A stretch of 57,532 nt of DNA, taken from positions 1 to 57,532 of the forward strand of contig CAKZSH010000150.1 in assembly GCA_937918905.1 (NCBI GenBank), written 5' to 3'. The translations under genes were made by a program, and so were the position numbers. This document shows, in pieces, positions 26,340-36,200 of this stretch. Numbering within the stretch: position 1 is the first letter of the stretch; each line of letters begins with the position of its first letter. The stretch is from an uncultured Saprospiraceae bacterium. Its GTDB lineage: Bacteria > Bacteroidota > Bacteroidia > Chitinophagales > Saprospiraceae. Under the pieces are notes generated by a model. The model was not told the DNA's origin, did no database searches, and saw only the letters and a program-made list of their open reading frames with translations.

Positions 26340-26753
26340 ATGATTCACAAAAGCACATATTCAACTTTCATCAAAAGCCTAGCGGTAGCTTTGCTTTTGG
26401 GGAGTTACTTATCTGCTTTTTTTGTCAATGAATTACACCATGTTTTTGCACACGATCATCAGCATACACATGAAAGCTGTTCGGAAGAATCGGAAAAAGA
26501 TCCTTGCCATAGGTTTCTTTTTCATAATGACTCGCAAGTAGATTGTGGCCACGATGGACACCTTTATACTCCCAAACATGAGTGTGAATTATGCGATGTG
26601 TTGATGCCTCAACTAGAGGTTCCCAAAAATAAAATCTTTAAGATTTCATCTCCTAAAATTGTACAGTCCTTGTGCTTTTTTGAGGAAAAAATAATTGTTC
26701 GATTTTCTGATCCTTCTATTCAATTAAGAGGCCCACCAGTTTTATTTTCTTAA
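26340..26753 (+). CDS. Small His/Cys-rich exported protein of a metal-uptake cassette
   Basis: 137 residues. One N-terminal hydrophobic segment (about 13-30) is followed by a region dense in possible metal ligands: HHVFAHDHQHTHESC, then DCGHDGH and HECELCDV with a CxxC. It ends in LRGPPVLFS. The CxxC and an R-x-P-P tail resemble small DUF2946-type exported proteins often found beside metal (Zn or Cu) TonB receptors. The next two genes are an acidic lipoprotein and a TonB-dependent receptor. It is probably a periplasmic metal-binding or metal-handling protein; the metal is not known. Confidence 0.72.
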   Translation: MIHKSTYSTFIKSLAVALLLGSYLSAFFVNELHHVFAHDHQHTHESCSEESEKDPCHRFLFHNDSQVDCGHDGHLYTPKHECELCDVLMPQLEVPKNKIFKISSPKIVQSLCFFEEKIIVRFSDPSIQLRGPPVLFS

Positions 26754-26838
26754 AATGTTTATAATTAAAAAAAGCTTTTCGAAAATTTTATTGTCAAAAT
26801 AAAATCTTTCGCCAATTCAATATTGTGTCTTATTCACA

Positions 26839-26864
26839 TGGTGACTTAAAGTCACTTGTGAATA
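26839..26864. repeat. Short palindrome in the cassette leader
   Basis: CATGGTGACTTAAAGTCACTTGTG contains a perfect GTGACTT-AAGTCAC palindrome, 36-60 bases before the lipoprotein ATG at 26900. It could be an operator or a small hairpin. Confidence 0.4.
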
Positions 26865-26899
26865 GTATACCTTTTTATTAATATTCAAATTTTAAAAAA

Positions 26900-27463
26900 A
26901 TGAAACTTAATCATAAATTTTTGTTAGCAATTTTTGCAATACTTTTTATATCCATTACTTCATGCAAAGACAAAGATCCTGATGATGGTCCTGTTGAAGA
27001 ACTCATCACAAATCTAACTTACACGCTTACCCCAATTTCAGGAGATCCTGTTACACTTACCTTTGTTGATACTGATGGAGATGGCGGCAATGACCCTGTT
27101 ATAGCAGGAGGTACGCTTAGCGCAAATACAACTTACATCGGAAGTATCGAATTAAGAAATGAATCTGTAACTCCTGGTGAAGATATTACTGCAGAAATTT
27201 TTGCAGAGGATGAAGATCATCAATTTTTCTTTTCTGCGAGCAACGGATTGAATGCTACTGTAACTTATAGTGACCAAGATGGTGATGGCAATCCAGTAGG
27301 TTTATCTTCAACCATAACAACTGGTGATGCTTCCTCTGGTACTTTGACAGTTACCCTCCGACATGAACCAAACAAGAGTGGAAGCGGAGTGGCTGATGGA
27401 GAAATTGCAAACGCAGGTGGAGAAACGGATATTGAAGTTGCATTTGATATTTCTATTCAGTAA
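26900..27463 (+). CDS. Acidic lipoprotein partner of the TonB receptor
   Basis: 187 residues. The leader ends in SITSC (Cys22), a lipobox. The mature part is beta-rich and strongly acidic, with Asp-rich calcium-type loops (DTDGDGGNDP, DQDGDGNP) and a DEDHQFFFSASNG segment. Lipoproteins of this kind recur next to metal-type TonB receptors in Bacteroidota, so it may be a surface or periplasmic accessory that captures substrate. That role is inferred from context only. It sits between the His/Cys-rich protein and the receptor. Confidence 0.78.
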   Translation: MKLNHKFLLAIFAILFISITSCKDKDPDDGPVEELITNLTYTLTPISGDPVTLTFVDTDGDGGNDPVIAGGTLSANTTYIGSIELRNESVTPGEDITAEIFAEDEDHQFFFSASNGLNATVTYSDQDGDGNPVGLSSTITTGDASSGTLTVTLRHEPNKSGSGVADGEIANAGGETDIEVAFDISIQ

Positions 27464-27470
27464 GCCGCAA

Positions 27471-27588
27471 TTGAATATTGAATACACAATTCAAGGTCTG
27501 ACTTAAAAGTCAGGCCTTGATTTAATTTGAATTAAAAAGAACATCAACAAAAGTCAAAGCTTGACTCGTTCGTGTATTCAATATTCAA
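27471..27588. repeat. Family B nested palindrome, copy 1
   Basis: The outer arms TTGAATATTGAATACAC (27471-27487) and 27572-27588 are exact reverse complements (17 bp). Inside, TCAAGGTCTGACTT (27491-27504) pairs with AAGTCAGGCCTTGA, and an AGTCAAAGCTTGACT hairpin follows. It starts 8 bases past the lipoprotein stop and ends 16 bases before the receptor ATG. Confidence 0.85.
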
Positions 27589-27604
27589 TTCAAATTTCAT
27601 TCAA

Positions 27605-29914
27605 ATGCCATCAAAACATATAATTTTCCTAATCCTATTTTTCCAAAATATTGCTTTTGGTCAAAATTGTAACATCACAATTACAGGTTATATTTTGGAC
27701 AAAGGAACAAATATTCCTTTGGAATTTTCCAATGTATTTTTGGAAAATACAGGAGCAGGTGCGGTTACAAACGAACAAGGTTTTTTTGAAATAAAAAATG
27801 TTTGTCCAGATGAATATCATATCAGAGTAAGTCATATCGGTTGTCATACAGAAGAGCATTTTGCAAAAATTGAAAAAGACACTTTGATTAAATTTTATAT
27901 GAGTCATCACTCAGAGTTACTGGATGAAGTCGTCATTCATGGAAGCCATGAAGACAATTCCACAGAAGTAAGCCAAACAGTTAATCGAGCGGACATCACC
28001 GAAGAAGGCAATAAAAATCTTTCTGACCTACTGGAAAATATAACTGGTGTCAGCGTTATTCGAAATGGTTCAGGAATTTCAAAACCTGTGATTCATGGGC
28101 TTTTTGGAAATCGTGTTACCATTCTTAACAATGGAATTACACAATCGGGACAACAATGGGGAAACGATCATGCCCCCGAAATTGATCCTTTTGTAGCCGA
28201 TCATTTGTCAGTTGTAAAAGGAGTAGGATCACTGGCATATGGGGGAAATTCGTTGGGGAGTGTCGTTCTAGTTGAGCCAGATAATATTCAAGAAGATCCA
28301 CATCTACATGGGGAAGTCAATTATATTTTTCAAACCAATGGCTTAGGGCATACGCTTAATTCTTCGATTGAAAAAAATGGAAAGTGGGCCGCTTGGCGAC
28401 TCACAGGTACATTCAAAAAACAAGGTAACAGTCGTACGCCTAATTATTTTTTGACCAATACTGGAAAAGAAGAAAACAACTTTGCTTTTCAATTGGAAAA
28501 AAAATTAAAAAAAGAGTGGCGTACCAGTTTATACTACAGTTTATTTAATACAAAAATTGGAATTTTAAGAGGTTCTCATATTGGAAATTTGACAGACTTG
28601 AAACAAGCGATTGATCGAGATGAACCTTTTTTTACGGAGGATAAATTTTCTTATAATATTGACGCGCCAAGGCAAGAGGTGACGCATCATCTTTTAAAAT
28701 TTGAAGCAAAGTATTTTTTAGATGAAGAAAAAATTATCAAATTCAAATATGGTGGACAACTTAATAATCGTGATGAATTTGATATTCGAAGAGGTGCGGT
28801 GAGCGATAAACCTGCATTAAGTCTATCGTTATTTTCCCATAATTTAGAAACAGCTTACAATGGTTTGATTGGAGATTCACATTTTCTAAAAACGGGTATT
28901 CAATTTGAAATGACAGATAACAATAATAACCCAGGAACAGGAGTTTCGCCTTTAATTCCTAATTACCGATCTTATCAAACTTCCTCTTATTGGATTATTC
29001 AAAATGATCAAAAAGGAAATTGGTTATACGAATTGGGCGCACGCTACAGTCTAAAACAATTGACTGTCAAACAATTTACTAGAACAATTCCTAGAAAGCT
29101 TGAAGTACTACAACATCTTTTTCAAAATTATGCTTTTTCAGGAGGCCTAAAATGGAAACCGAATTCACATATCAAAACCAATTTCAATATTGGTTACATG
29201 CTTCGCGCACCTGAGGTCAATGAAATGTATAGTTTCGGATTACATCAAGGAGTGAGTGGAATTGAGGAAGGCTCAAGGGATTTGTCTTCCGAAAAATCTG
29301 TAAAAGCATTGTTATCCGTTGATTGGAATGTAAAGGAAAAATTATTTATTCAAGCCTTAGGTTATTACCAAAACATTCAGGATTATATTTTTCTCCAACC
29401 TCAAAATGAATTTCGATTAACGATTCGTGGTGCGTTTCCAGTTTTTCTTTATGAACAAACGAACGCAAATATTTCAGGTTTAGATTTTTTATTAAAATAT
29501 GAACCGCAACGACATTGGAATATTATTGCAAAATATGCCATCGTAAGAGGTTATGATTTAAGTAACAACATAGGTTTAATTAATATACCTTCCGACAATA
29601 TATCTTCTGCCATCACTTATACTTTTGAAGATGGTGAAAAATGGAAAAGTAGTTTTATCACTTTAAATGGAAGCTATGTTTTTCAACAAAATAGAATTAC
29701 GCAAGAGCAGGATTTTTTATTACCTCCTGACGATTATTTTTTATTAGGACTTCAAATGGGGACAAGTGTGGAAGTAGGTGAGTCTAATTTAAAAATTTCT
29801 CTTCGAGCAGAAAATATTTTAAATCAAACTTATCGTGATTATTTGAATCGGTTAAGGTATTTTGCAGATGAGAATGGGGTGAATTTTAGTTTGAATTTTG
29901 GGTGGAGTTTTTAA
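27605..29914 (+). CDS. TonB-dependent outer-membrane receptor, probably for a metal
   Basis: 769 residues from the ATG at 27605, which starts the signal peptide (MPSKHIIFLILFFQNIAFGQ). A GTG at 27572 is in frame but lies in a repeat arm. Domains: a carboxypeptidase-D-like regulatory domain (about 24-105, ITGYILDKGTNIPLEFSNVF); the plug domain (about 120-240), with GVSVIRNGSG, NNGITQSGQQWGNDHAPEID and VKGVGSLAYGGNSLGSVV; and a 22-strand-type barrel ending in VNFSLNFGWSF with terminal Phe. The His/Asp-rich plug loop and the two upstream genes suggest zinc or copper uptake (ZnuD-like), but this is inference. Confidence 0.9.
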   Translation: MPSKHIIFLILFFQNIAFGQNCNITITGYILDKGTNIPLEFSNVFLENTGAGAVTNEQGFFEIKNVCPDEYHIRVSHIGCHTEEHFAKIEKDTLIKFYMSHHSELLDEVVIHGSHEDNSTEVSQTVNRADITEEGNKNLSDLLENITGVSVIRNGSGISKPVIHGLFGNRVTILNNGITQSGQQWGNDHAPEIDPFVADHLSVVKGVGSLAYGGNSLGSVVLVEPDNIQEDPHLHGEVNYIFQTNGLGHTLNSSIEKNGKWAAWRLTGTFKKQGNSRTPNYFLTNTGKEENNFAFQLEKKLKKEWRTSLYYSLFNTKIGILRGSHIGNLTDLKQAIDRDEPFFTEDKFSYNIDAPRQEVTHHLLKFEAKYFLDEEKIIKFKYGGQLNNRDEFDIRRGAVSDKPALSLSLFSHNLETAYNGLIGDSHFLKTGIQFEMTDNNNNPGTGVSPLIPNYRSYQTSSYWIIQNDQKGNWLYELGARYSLKQLTVKQFTRTIPRKLEVLQHLFQNYAFSGGLKWKPNSHIKTNFNIGYMLRAPEVNEMYSFGLHQGVSGIEEGSRDLSSEKSVKALLSVDWNVKEKLFIQALGYYQNIQDYIFLQPQNEFRLTIRGAFPVFLYEQTNANISGLDFLLKYEPQRHWNIIAKYAIVRGYDLSNNIGLINIPSDNISSAITYTFEDGEKWKSSFITLNGSYVFQQNRITQEQDFLLPPDDYFLLGLQMGTSVEVGESNLKISLRAENILNQTYRDYLNRLRYFADENGVNFSLNFGWSF

Positions 29915-29919
29915 AACGT

Positions 29920-30022
29920 TTTACGGTGAACGTTATACCTTTTACGGTTGGGGCGGTGATAAAAAATCAAGAATATTCGAAAAAAACGTTGAACGTCCAA
30001 TATAAAACGTTCAACGTTTTTT
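29920..30022. repeat. ACGTT-rich inverted repeat after the receptor
   Basis: AACGTTTTACGGTGAACGTTATA (from about 29914) faces AAACGTTGAACGTCCAATATAAAACGTTCAACGTTTTTT (29983-30022). The second part is itself a hairpin (AACGTTGAACG / CGTTCAACGTT, 29986-30018) followed by a T-run, so it may terminate the receptor transcript. Confidence 0.6.
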
Positions 30023-30048
30023 CTATTTTGCAAAAAAATGTAATTATT

Positions 30049-30175
30049 CCGCATAGGCAGAACACGAGTCAAGGTTTGACTCAAAAAGTCAAGCCTTGAC
30101 TTCTGTTGATGTTCTTATAATAAGTCAAAGCCTGACTTTTCAAGTCAGACCTTGACTCGTGTTCTGCCTATGCGG
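30049..30175. repeat. Family B nested palindrome, copy 2 (26-bp perfect arms)
   Basis: Positions 30049-30074 (CCGCATAGGCAGAACACGAG+TCAAGG) are the exact reverse complement of 30150-30175. Between them lie two internal hairpins built from TTTGACT/AGTCAAG and CCTGACTTTTCAAGTCAG. The right arm contains an ATG (30170) in frame with the next gene, but that start is rejected. Confidence 0.9.
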
Positions 30176-30199
30176 ATTAAAAAAATTAAAAATACCTCA

Positions 30200-31699
30200 A
30201 TGGGTTACAAATCATTTTTAGTTAAGCCTTTTGCAAAAAAAATTGCACGCGATATTGATAAATGGTCTAGTCAAGCAGTTGAAGCGCAAAACAAAGTCTT
30301 TGATTATTTAATCAAAAATGCAAGTCATACTACTTTCGGAAAAGACCACCAGTTTGATAAAATAAAATCTTACGATGCTTTCAAAAATCAGATTCCAATT
30401 CGAGACTATGAAGGACTGAAAGGGTATATTGAAAAAATAAAAAATGGCGAATCTGATGTCCTTTGGAAAGGGCGACCTAAATATTTTGCCAAAACATCTG
30501 GAACCACTTCGGGTGTCAAATATATTCCACTCACCAAAGAAAGTATTCCCAATCATTTTGGAACAGCTCGAAATGCTTTGTTTAATTATTTTGCTCGTAC
30601 GGGCAAAGGAGAATTTTTAGATGGCAAAATGATTTTCCTTTCAGGTAGTCCTGAAATGATAGATGTAGCTGGCATCAAAACTGGAAGACTTTCTGGTATC
30701 GTCAATCATCAAGTTCCTTCTTGGTTGCGTACCAATCAATTGCCCTCCTACCCTACCAATTGCATCGAAGAGTGGGAAGAGAAGTTAGAAAAAATTGTGG
30801 AAGAAACCTTGGGACAAGATATGCGACTCATCAGCGGTATTCCTCCTTGGGTACAAATGTATTACGAACGACTCCTTGAAGTGAGTGGTAAAAAATATGT
30901 AAAAGAATTGTTTCCAAACTATTCTACTTTCGTTTATGGCGGAGTTAATTTTGAGCCTTATCGAGCAAAGCTAGAGGAGTTGGTTGGAAAAAAAATAGAT
31001 AGTGTAGAAACGTATCCAGCATCGGAAGGTTTTATTGCATTTCAAGATGCACAACCTCATGAGGGACTTTTGTTAAATGCGAACTCTGGAATTTTTTATG
31101 AGTTTATTCCTACTGATGAAATCCATAATGAAAACCCTACTCGACTTTCTCTAGGAGAAATTGAATTGGGTGTCAACTACGCAATTATTCTTAATACGAA
31201 TGCTGGACTTTGGGGATATAATATTGGAGATACGATTGAATTTGTTTCCAAAAACCCTTATAGATTAAGGGTTACAGGTCGAATCAAACATTTTATTTCT
31301 GCATTTGGGGAGCATGTGATTGGGAAGGAAGTGGAGGAATCTTTGTTGAGTGTGGCTAATGCTCAAGGGGTGAAAATTGTGGAATTTACTGTTGCCCCTC
31401 AAGTGAATCCTCCTGAGGGTGGATTGCCTTATCATGAATGGTTTATTGAATTTGATGAGGTTCCTAACAATTTACTTGCATTTTCTGAGGAAGTTGATAA
31501 AGCGATGGTTACGCAAAATATTTATTATGAAGATTTGATTTCAGGGAGTATTTTACAGCCTTTGAAAATTAGAAATATGCAACGAGATACTTTTCGAAAT
31601 TATATGAAGTCGCAAGGGAAATTGGGAGGGCAAAATAAAGTGCCTCGATTGTCGAATGATCGTAAAATTGCGGATCAGTTGGAGCAGTATATTTTGTAA
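30200..31699 (+). CDS. GH3-like acyl-adenylate/amido synthetase family protein
   Basis: 499 residues from the ATG at 30200 (MGYKSFLVKPFAKKIARDID). Two upstream in-frame starts lie inside a palindrome arm. It is a member of the GH3 (auxin-responsive promoter) superfamily of the ANL adenylating fold. Visible motifs are the P-loop-like KTSGTTSGVKYIPLT (TSGTTSG at residues 99-105), YPASEGFIAFQ, and the C-terminal hinge LWGYNIGDTIEF followed by LRVTGRIKHFISAFGEHV. Plant members join amino acids to carboxylic hormones. Bacterial members are largely uncharacterised, so the substrates are unknown. It is cytoplasmic. Confidence 0.88.
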   Translation: MGYKSFLVKPFAKKIARDIDKWSSQAVEAQNKVFDYLIKNASHTTFGKDHQFDKIKSYDAFKNQIPIRDYEGLKGYIEKIKNGESDVLWKGRPKYFAKTSGTTSGVKYIPLTKESIPNHFGTARNALFNYFARTGKGEFLDGKMIFLSGSPEMIDVAGIKTGRLSGIVNHQVPSWLRTNQLPSYPTNCIEEWEEKLEKIVEETLGQDMRLISGIPPWVQMYYERLLEVSGKKYVKELFPNYSTFVYGGVNFEPYRAKLEELVGKKIDSVETYPASEGFIAFQDAQPHEGLLLNANSGIFYEFIPTDEIHNENPTRLSLGEIELGVNYAIILNTNAGLWGYNIGDTIEFVSKNPYRLRVTGRIKHFISAFGEHVIGKEVEESLLSVANAQGVKIVEFTVAPQVNPPEGGLPYHEWFIEFDEVPNNLLAFSEEVDKAMVTQNIYYEDLISGSILQPLKIRNMQRDTFRNYMKSQGKLGGQNKVPRLSNDRKIADQLEQYIL

Positions 31700-31701
31700 C
31701 T

Positions 31702-31785
31702 GTAGCTGCGGGTTTTAACCCGTAGGAATAATAAATCGTCGAATATCATGATTTTTTTTTACTGCGGGTTAAAACCCGCAGCTAC
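31702..31785. repeat. Family F palindrome (perfect 21-bp arms)
   Basis: GTAGCTGCGGGTTTTAACCCG (31702-31722) is the exact reverse complement of 31765-31785. Each arm also contains its own palindrome (CGGGTTTTAACCCG; GCGGGTTAAAACCCGC), so alternative folds are possible. It starts 2 bases after the GH3-like stop. A related pair is at 53334-53464, and a fragment is at 45988-46010. Confidence 0.9.
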
Positions 31786-31824
31786 GTAATATGCGATACG
31801 AAATACGCAATAAAAAATCTCATC

Positions 31825-32673
31825 ATGTCAAAAAGAACTCTTCCTATAAAAGTCATCAGTATTTCCCTCGATAAAAAAATCGAACAACAAGATCATCTAG
31901 CAGTTGAGGAACCTTTGGAAATTCAATTGGAATATGGATTTACTAATGACCGACAACGCAAAAGTATTTCCATCACTATGCGTACTCCTGGACATGATAT
32001 TGAATTGGCTAAAGGATTTTTATTTACGGAAGGGATTATCACTTCTTTTACACAAATTCAATCTGCCGAAATCATCAAACAATGGAATCAATATGAGGAG
32101 GGAAATATCGTTTTAATTTCCTTGGTTGAAAATATAGAAATTGATTTTCAAAAACTAGAACGTCATTTTTATACCTCTTCAAGTTGTGGCGTTTGTGGAA
32201 AATCAAGTATTGATGCTGTTCAAGTCAATGCGCAAATTCCACTCCCAGTTGCAAGTCCTATTTTTCCAATAAAAAAAATTCACCAGTTCCCTGAGGTACT
32301 TCGAAAATCGCAAACTGTTTTTGAAGAGACAGGTGGACTTCATGCCGCTGCCTTGTTTGACACATCAGGTAATTTAAAATTACTTCGAGAAGATGTGGGT
32401 AGGCACAATGCAGTTGATAAATTGATAGGAGCGGCACTTGATATGGATTTAGTTCCTTTGCATGATTTTCTAATTTTAGTGAGTGGTCGAGCTAGTTTTG
32501 AGTTAATACAAAAATCATTGATTGCAGGTATTCCAATCTTGGCTGCGGTGGGTGCTCCTAGTAGTTTGGCGGTGCAGTTGGCTGAAGAGTCGGGGATGAC
32601 ACTTTTGGGATTTGTGAGGGAAAAACGATTTAATATTTATGCTCATGGGGAAAGAATTGAAGGAATAACGTAA
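31825..32673 (+). CDS. fdhD: Formate dehydrogenase accessory sulfurtransferase FdhD
   Basis: 282 residues. FdhD passes sulfur from the cysteine desulfurase to the molybdenum bis-MGD cofactor of formate dehydrogenase. The motifs are clear: RTPGHDIELAKGFLFTEGII (53-72), the sulfur-carrying cysteine pair SSCGVCGKSS (Cys121/Cys124), REDVGRHNAVDKLIG, and VSGRASFELIQKSLIAGIP. It is cytoplasmic. No formate dehydrogenase or molybdopterin gene is in the window, so the client enzyme must be elsewhere. Confidence 0.95.
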   Translation: MSKRTLPIKVISISLDKKIEQQDHLAVEEPLEIQLEYGFTNDRQRKSISITMRTPGHDIELAKGFLFTEGIITSFTQIQSAEIIKQWNQYEEGNIVLISLVENIEIDFQKLERHFYTSSSCGVCGKSSIDAVQVNAQIPLPVASPIFPIKKIHQFPEVLRKSQTVFEETGGLHAAALFDTSGNLKLLREDVGRHNAVDKLIGAALDMDLVPLHDFLILVSGRASFELIQKSLIAGIPILAAVGAPSSLAVQLAEESGMTLLGFVREKRFNIYAHGERIEGIT

Positions 32674-32760
32674 TTCGATGATACAGCTTCGAAGCAAGTA
32701 TTTCTAGGAAGCTGGAGCTATGTAGTACATTCGAGTAATATTTTTCTTACTTTTACATTC

Positions 32761-32921
32761 TAAGTTCTTGTTCATAATTATTCATAAGTTATTTCGGCTT
32801 CTTTTTTTACCCTTCTTCGTTAAAAAGCCTCGCCGATGCTAGGCATCGCCTACGTTTTTTGCCTCAAATGATAAAAAAATAATCTCGAAATAACTTATAA
32901 CTAATTATGGACAAGAACTTA
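32761..32921. repeat. 161-base palindrome upstream of the THX gene
   Basis: The arms 32761-32796 (TAAGTTCTTGTTCATAATTA onwards) and 32886-32921 pair at about 31 of 36 positions. The centre holds a CGATGCTAGGCATCG palindrome (32833-32847). It ends 33 bases before the THX ATG, so it probably contributes to the leader or carries the promoter. Confidence 0.82.
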
Positions 32922-32953
32922 TTTTAAAAATTTTTAACCTAAAAAAAATAATC

Positions 32954-33070
32954 ATGGGTAAAGGAGATATTAAAACTAAGCGTGGCAAGATCAATAAAAG
33001 TTCTTACGGTAAATCAAGACCGAAGCCAAATAAAAAGGCAGCTTATAAAAAACCTGCTGCTGACGCTTAA
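32954..33070 (+). CDS. 30S ribosomal protein THX (bTHX)
   Basis: A 38-residue, very basic protein: MGKGDIKTKRGKINKSSYGK followed by SRPKPNKKAAYKK and an Ala-rich end. The MGKGD-KTKRGKI-xxxSYGxxRP pattern is the bTHX family signature. THX is a small peptide embedded in the head of the 30S subunit, known from Thermus and present across Bacteroidota. It is too short for most gene finders. It is a single gene with a strong intrinsic terminator 12 bases after the stop. Confidence 0.93.
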   Translation: MGKGDIKTKRGKINKSSYGKSRPKPNKKAAYKKPAADA

Positions 33071-33081
33071 ATTTTTCAAAT

Positions 33082-33119
33082 AAAAAAACCTCTAAGTCGA
33101 AAGATTTAGAGGTTTTTTT
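33082..33119 (+). terminator. Terminator of the THX gene
   Basis: A perfect 14-bp stem, AAAAAAACCTCTAA (33082-33095) with TTAGAGGTTTTTTT (33106-33119), and a 10-base loop. It ends in seven T's. Confidence 0.92.
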
Positions 33120-33137
33120 ATTGAAAAACTACAATTA

Positions 33138-33233
33138 AATCAAAATCAAAATGTCAATCAAAATCAAAAACCCAATATGGTGAAAGCCTAATTTTGATTT
33201 TTTGGATTGAATTTTTGATTTTGATTTTGATTT
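33138..33233. repeat. Family C inverted repeat (TCAAAA hexamer words)
   Basis: AAATCAAAATCAAAATGTCA (from 33138) is mirrored by TTTTTGATTTTGATTTTGAT (to about 33233), with a shorter right arm. It fills the gap between the THX terminator and the stop of the metalloprotease (33239). Confidence 0.75.
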
Positions 33234-33238
33234 ATCAC

Positions 33239-36200
33239 CTACTTAATCGTAACTTTCTCCACAACAATACTATCAGAAGTACTTACTTTTACAAAGTACA
33301 TTCCAGCAGGAACATGTGTTACATTCAAATTCAAAATCTCCATACCATTAGCAGTTCGGAAAGATTGATTCAAGATTTCTTTTCCATCTACACTTAATAA
33401 TCGAACCGTAGCATTAACTGATTTGTCATTTAATACTTGAAGGTTGATGATTTCATCCGTAGGATTTGGAAAGACGTTCACTTCCATATTTGTATCAAAA
33501 GGATCATTAGTACTCACCGTACTTTCTTGCGATTCAACGATAGTACCACGCGCAATTCCGCTATCGCATGCATTGTCTCCTTCAGCAGAAGTAATACAAG
33601 CCTCTCCTACATAATTTTTCATATCCATATATTCTACATCATCAATATACCAGCCTTCAAAATTATCTTGAACAGCTCCCCATGTCCCTGCATCAAGTGT
33701 ATTGGCACCAAATCTAAATCGTACTTGAATACTTTGTCCAACATAATCACTCAAATCAATATAAGTAGGTCTCATTTCGTCGGTACCATCTAAGTTACTG
33801 ATACCTGAAAATGCAGATAAAAATGGAATTACAAATGTCTGGTAACTCAAAACTCTTTGATACCCATTTCTAAACATTTTATCTCCGATTTGATCCCAGC
33901 TTGATCCTCCATCAGTTGAAATTTCAACAATACCACCATCTACGGCAGTTTGAGTTTCATACCAATGGTAAAATCTTAATACAGGTTGAGTTCCCTGTAC
34001 TTGTATTGAGTTTAACTGAAACATTGCTTGTTCAGTTTCTCCTGCAGCATTTGGTGCAAACCATGATTTCACACCGCTATTTACTTTTCCGCCTTCTATC
34101 ACTTCCCAAATGTTACTTCCAGTCGTGATTTCAATATCCCATTCAGCTTCAACATCATCCTCATCTTCCATGTCATTAATATAAGTAGTTTCAGAGAAAA
34201 TATTAGGATCAGTTTCTAATTGATAATTGAATTCAATTTCTTGCATAGAAGCCATATTCCCAACATTAAATGAAATCGTATTTCCACTTACTGTTCCTCC
34301 TGAACCTGCAACCACAGTAGTACCTGCAGGAATTTCATCTGTAATCACCACACCAGTTATTGCATCATCTTTAAAGTTAGTAGCTTCTAATTTTACATCA
34401 ATCATCTCACCAGCTATTACTAAATCAGTAACTGTTTTTGACAATCTTAAATCTTTAGTACACGTACCTGGTAAAGAAAAATCTTCAAATCCATCACTTG
34501 TATCATTAGCACTTACTTGATTGGCATTGTCTCCCATTCCTCTTCTTGCAAATGCTTCCCAAATCAAACATTGATTAGCTCCTCCATACATTAATTCATC
34601 AGCAGCAAGTATGGCATTTCTTCCATCAATATATCCAGGCCCACAAGGGTTTAATTTCATTCCTTCCATTACCAATTTTACTGCGATATTATTTCCACCA
34701 GTCCCTTCAAAGTAATCAGCATCAAATCCATATTCGTCTACTAATAACCAATACATATCCCATAATGCTGATGACCAAATCACACCTCTAGCATGTTGTG
34801 CTTCACCAACAATATCTTTGTAAGTCGATGGGTTGATAGTCATATCAGTTGAGTAAGGATATCTTCTAATTCCTCTTCCATCAGTATCTTCTCTATTCAC
34901 ATAGGTACCTATTCCTTTTCTCATTTCACCTGTATCACCTGGTTTAACAGTAGTTACTAAAGTAAAGAAATCACTAATTCCTTCTCCCATTTGCTCTTGG
35001 TTTCCTAAACAACCTGCCGAATTAGGTCCTCCAACCAAACGGTTAGAAATACCATGTCCAAACTCATGAGCAATTACACCATTATCAATACCTCCAGAGA
35101 CATTAGTTGGGCCTGCATTACCAGGAGGTACTACAAATGAAAGATTTAATCCATTACCAGCAAATCCTCTGATTATTGCACAATCAGGTTGAGACATCAT
35201 CACTACTGGAATAGTTGCATTATCTCCAACTGCACCAGGTGCCATACCAATTAGATCATCTTCAAAGTTACAAATGATTGCTCCTATTGCTCCTGCATTT
35301 TCAGCATTAATTACTTTTAATCCAAATTCGCATCCACCTCTGTCTATCAACGCAATTTTTCCATGTACTTCTGTGGCATTCACCAGTTCCTGGCATGCAA
35401 AACTTGGAGTGCTTGTACCGTCATCTACAACTGCCACTTCACCAGTAAGAGGAGTTGTTGTAATATCTGCGCCCCAATCAGGATGTGAAGAGCTATAAAT
35501 ACCTGCTACATCCGTTGGTTCATTTACAGTAATCAAGCCTTCTGTGCCTGCATTCCATAAAAACATTTGCATTCTACCATTTCCGCCATCTCCTGGAGTT
35601 GCAAAGTTTGCATTATTAGTACCACTACCATCATGTATTTCTACATTTACATAATCATTTCCAGCCCCACCATTTCCATAATTATTAGCCTGAAAGTTTC
35701 CAGCTGCTTCATCAAAACCATTTAAGTAAGCAAAGTCATGTAAAAAGTTGACCATAAAGAAGGCATTAGTAACTGCTGCTGCTTCAAAAGTTTCTGGTTC
35801 ATCATCAGCATTAATAGGAAAGTCAAATTCTAAAGCTGCTCCTCCATCTGGCTCATCACCTTGAGGTGTATTATTTCCTGCTAAATCAAGGTACGCATGT
35901 GCATTGTTTCCTCGTGTAATCGTAAATTCTGTTCCTGCTTGACCATTCGTATCATGCCACCCAAAAGGAGATGCTGTCAAATGCTCAACATTCGTGAGCA
36001 TGTTTCGGGCACCATGATTTGGACTTTCATGTGGGTGTAAGTTTCCATCAGCATCCTGCTCCGCATACACATTATAACTTCCTCCTAATAATACACTTGG
36101 AGGTGCTGCAGTTGTAGTTTCTTTTTTAGAACCCACCATTCTTACATTATCCAAACTTCTACATGATGCATCATGGTTATGATAAGGTACTGCTCCAAAA

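Noticed and set aside
27572-27604. GTG start for the TonB receptor
   Set aside because: It lies in the repeat arm and precedes the signal peptide that begins at 27605.
30152-30199. TTG and ATG starts for the GH3-like protein
   Set aside because: Both lie in the right arm of the family B palindrome. The ATG at 30200 gives the N-terminus usual for the family.
31702-31785. Insertion sequence or MITE with target duplication
   Set aside because: No transposase is in the window, and I could not find clear direct repeats flanking the palindromes.
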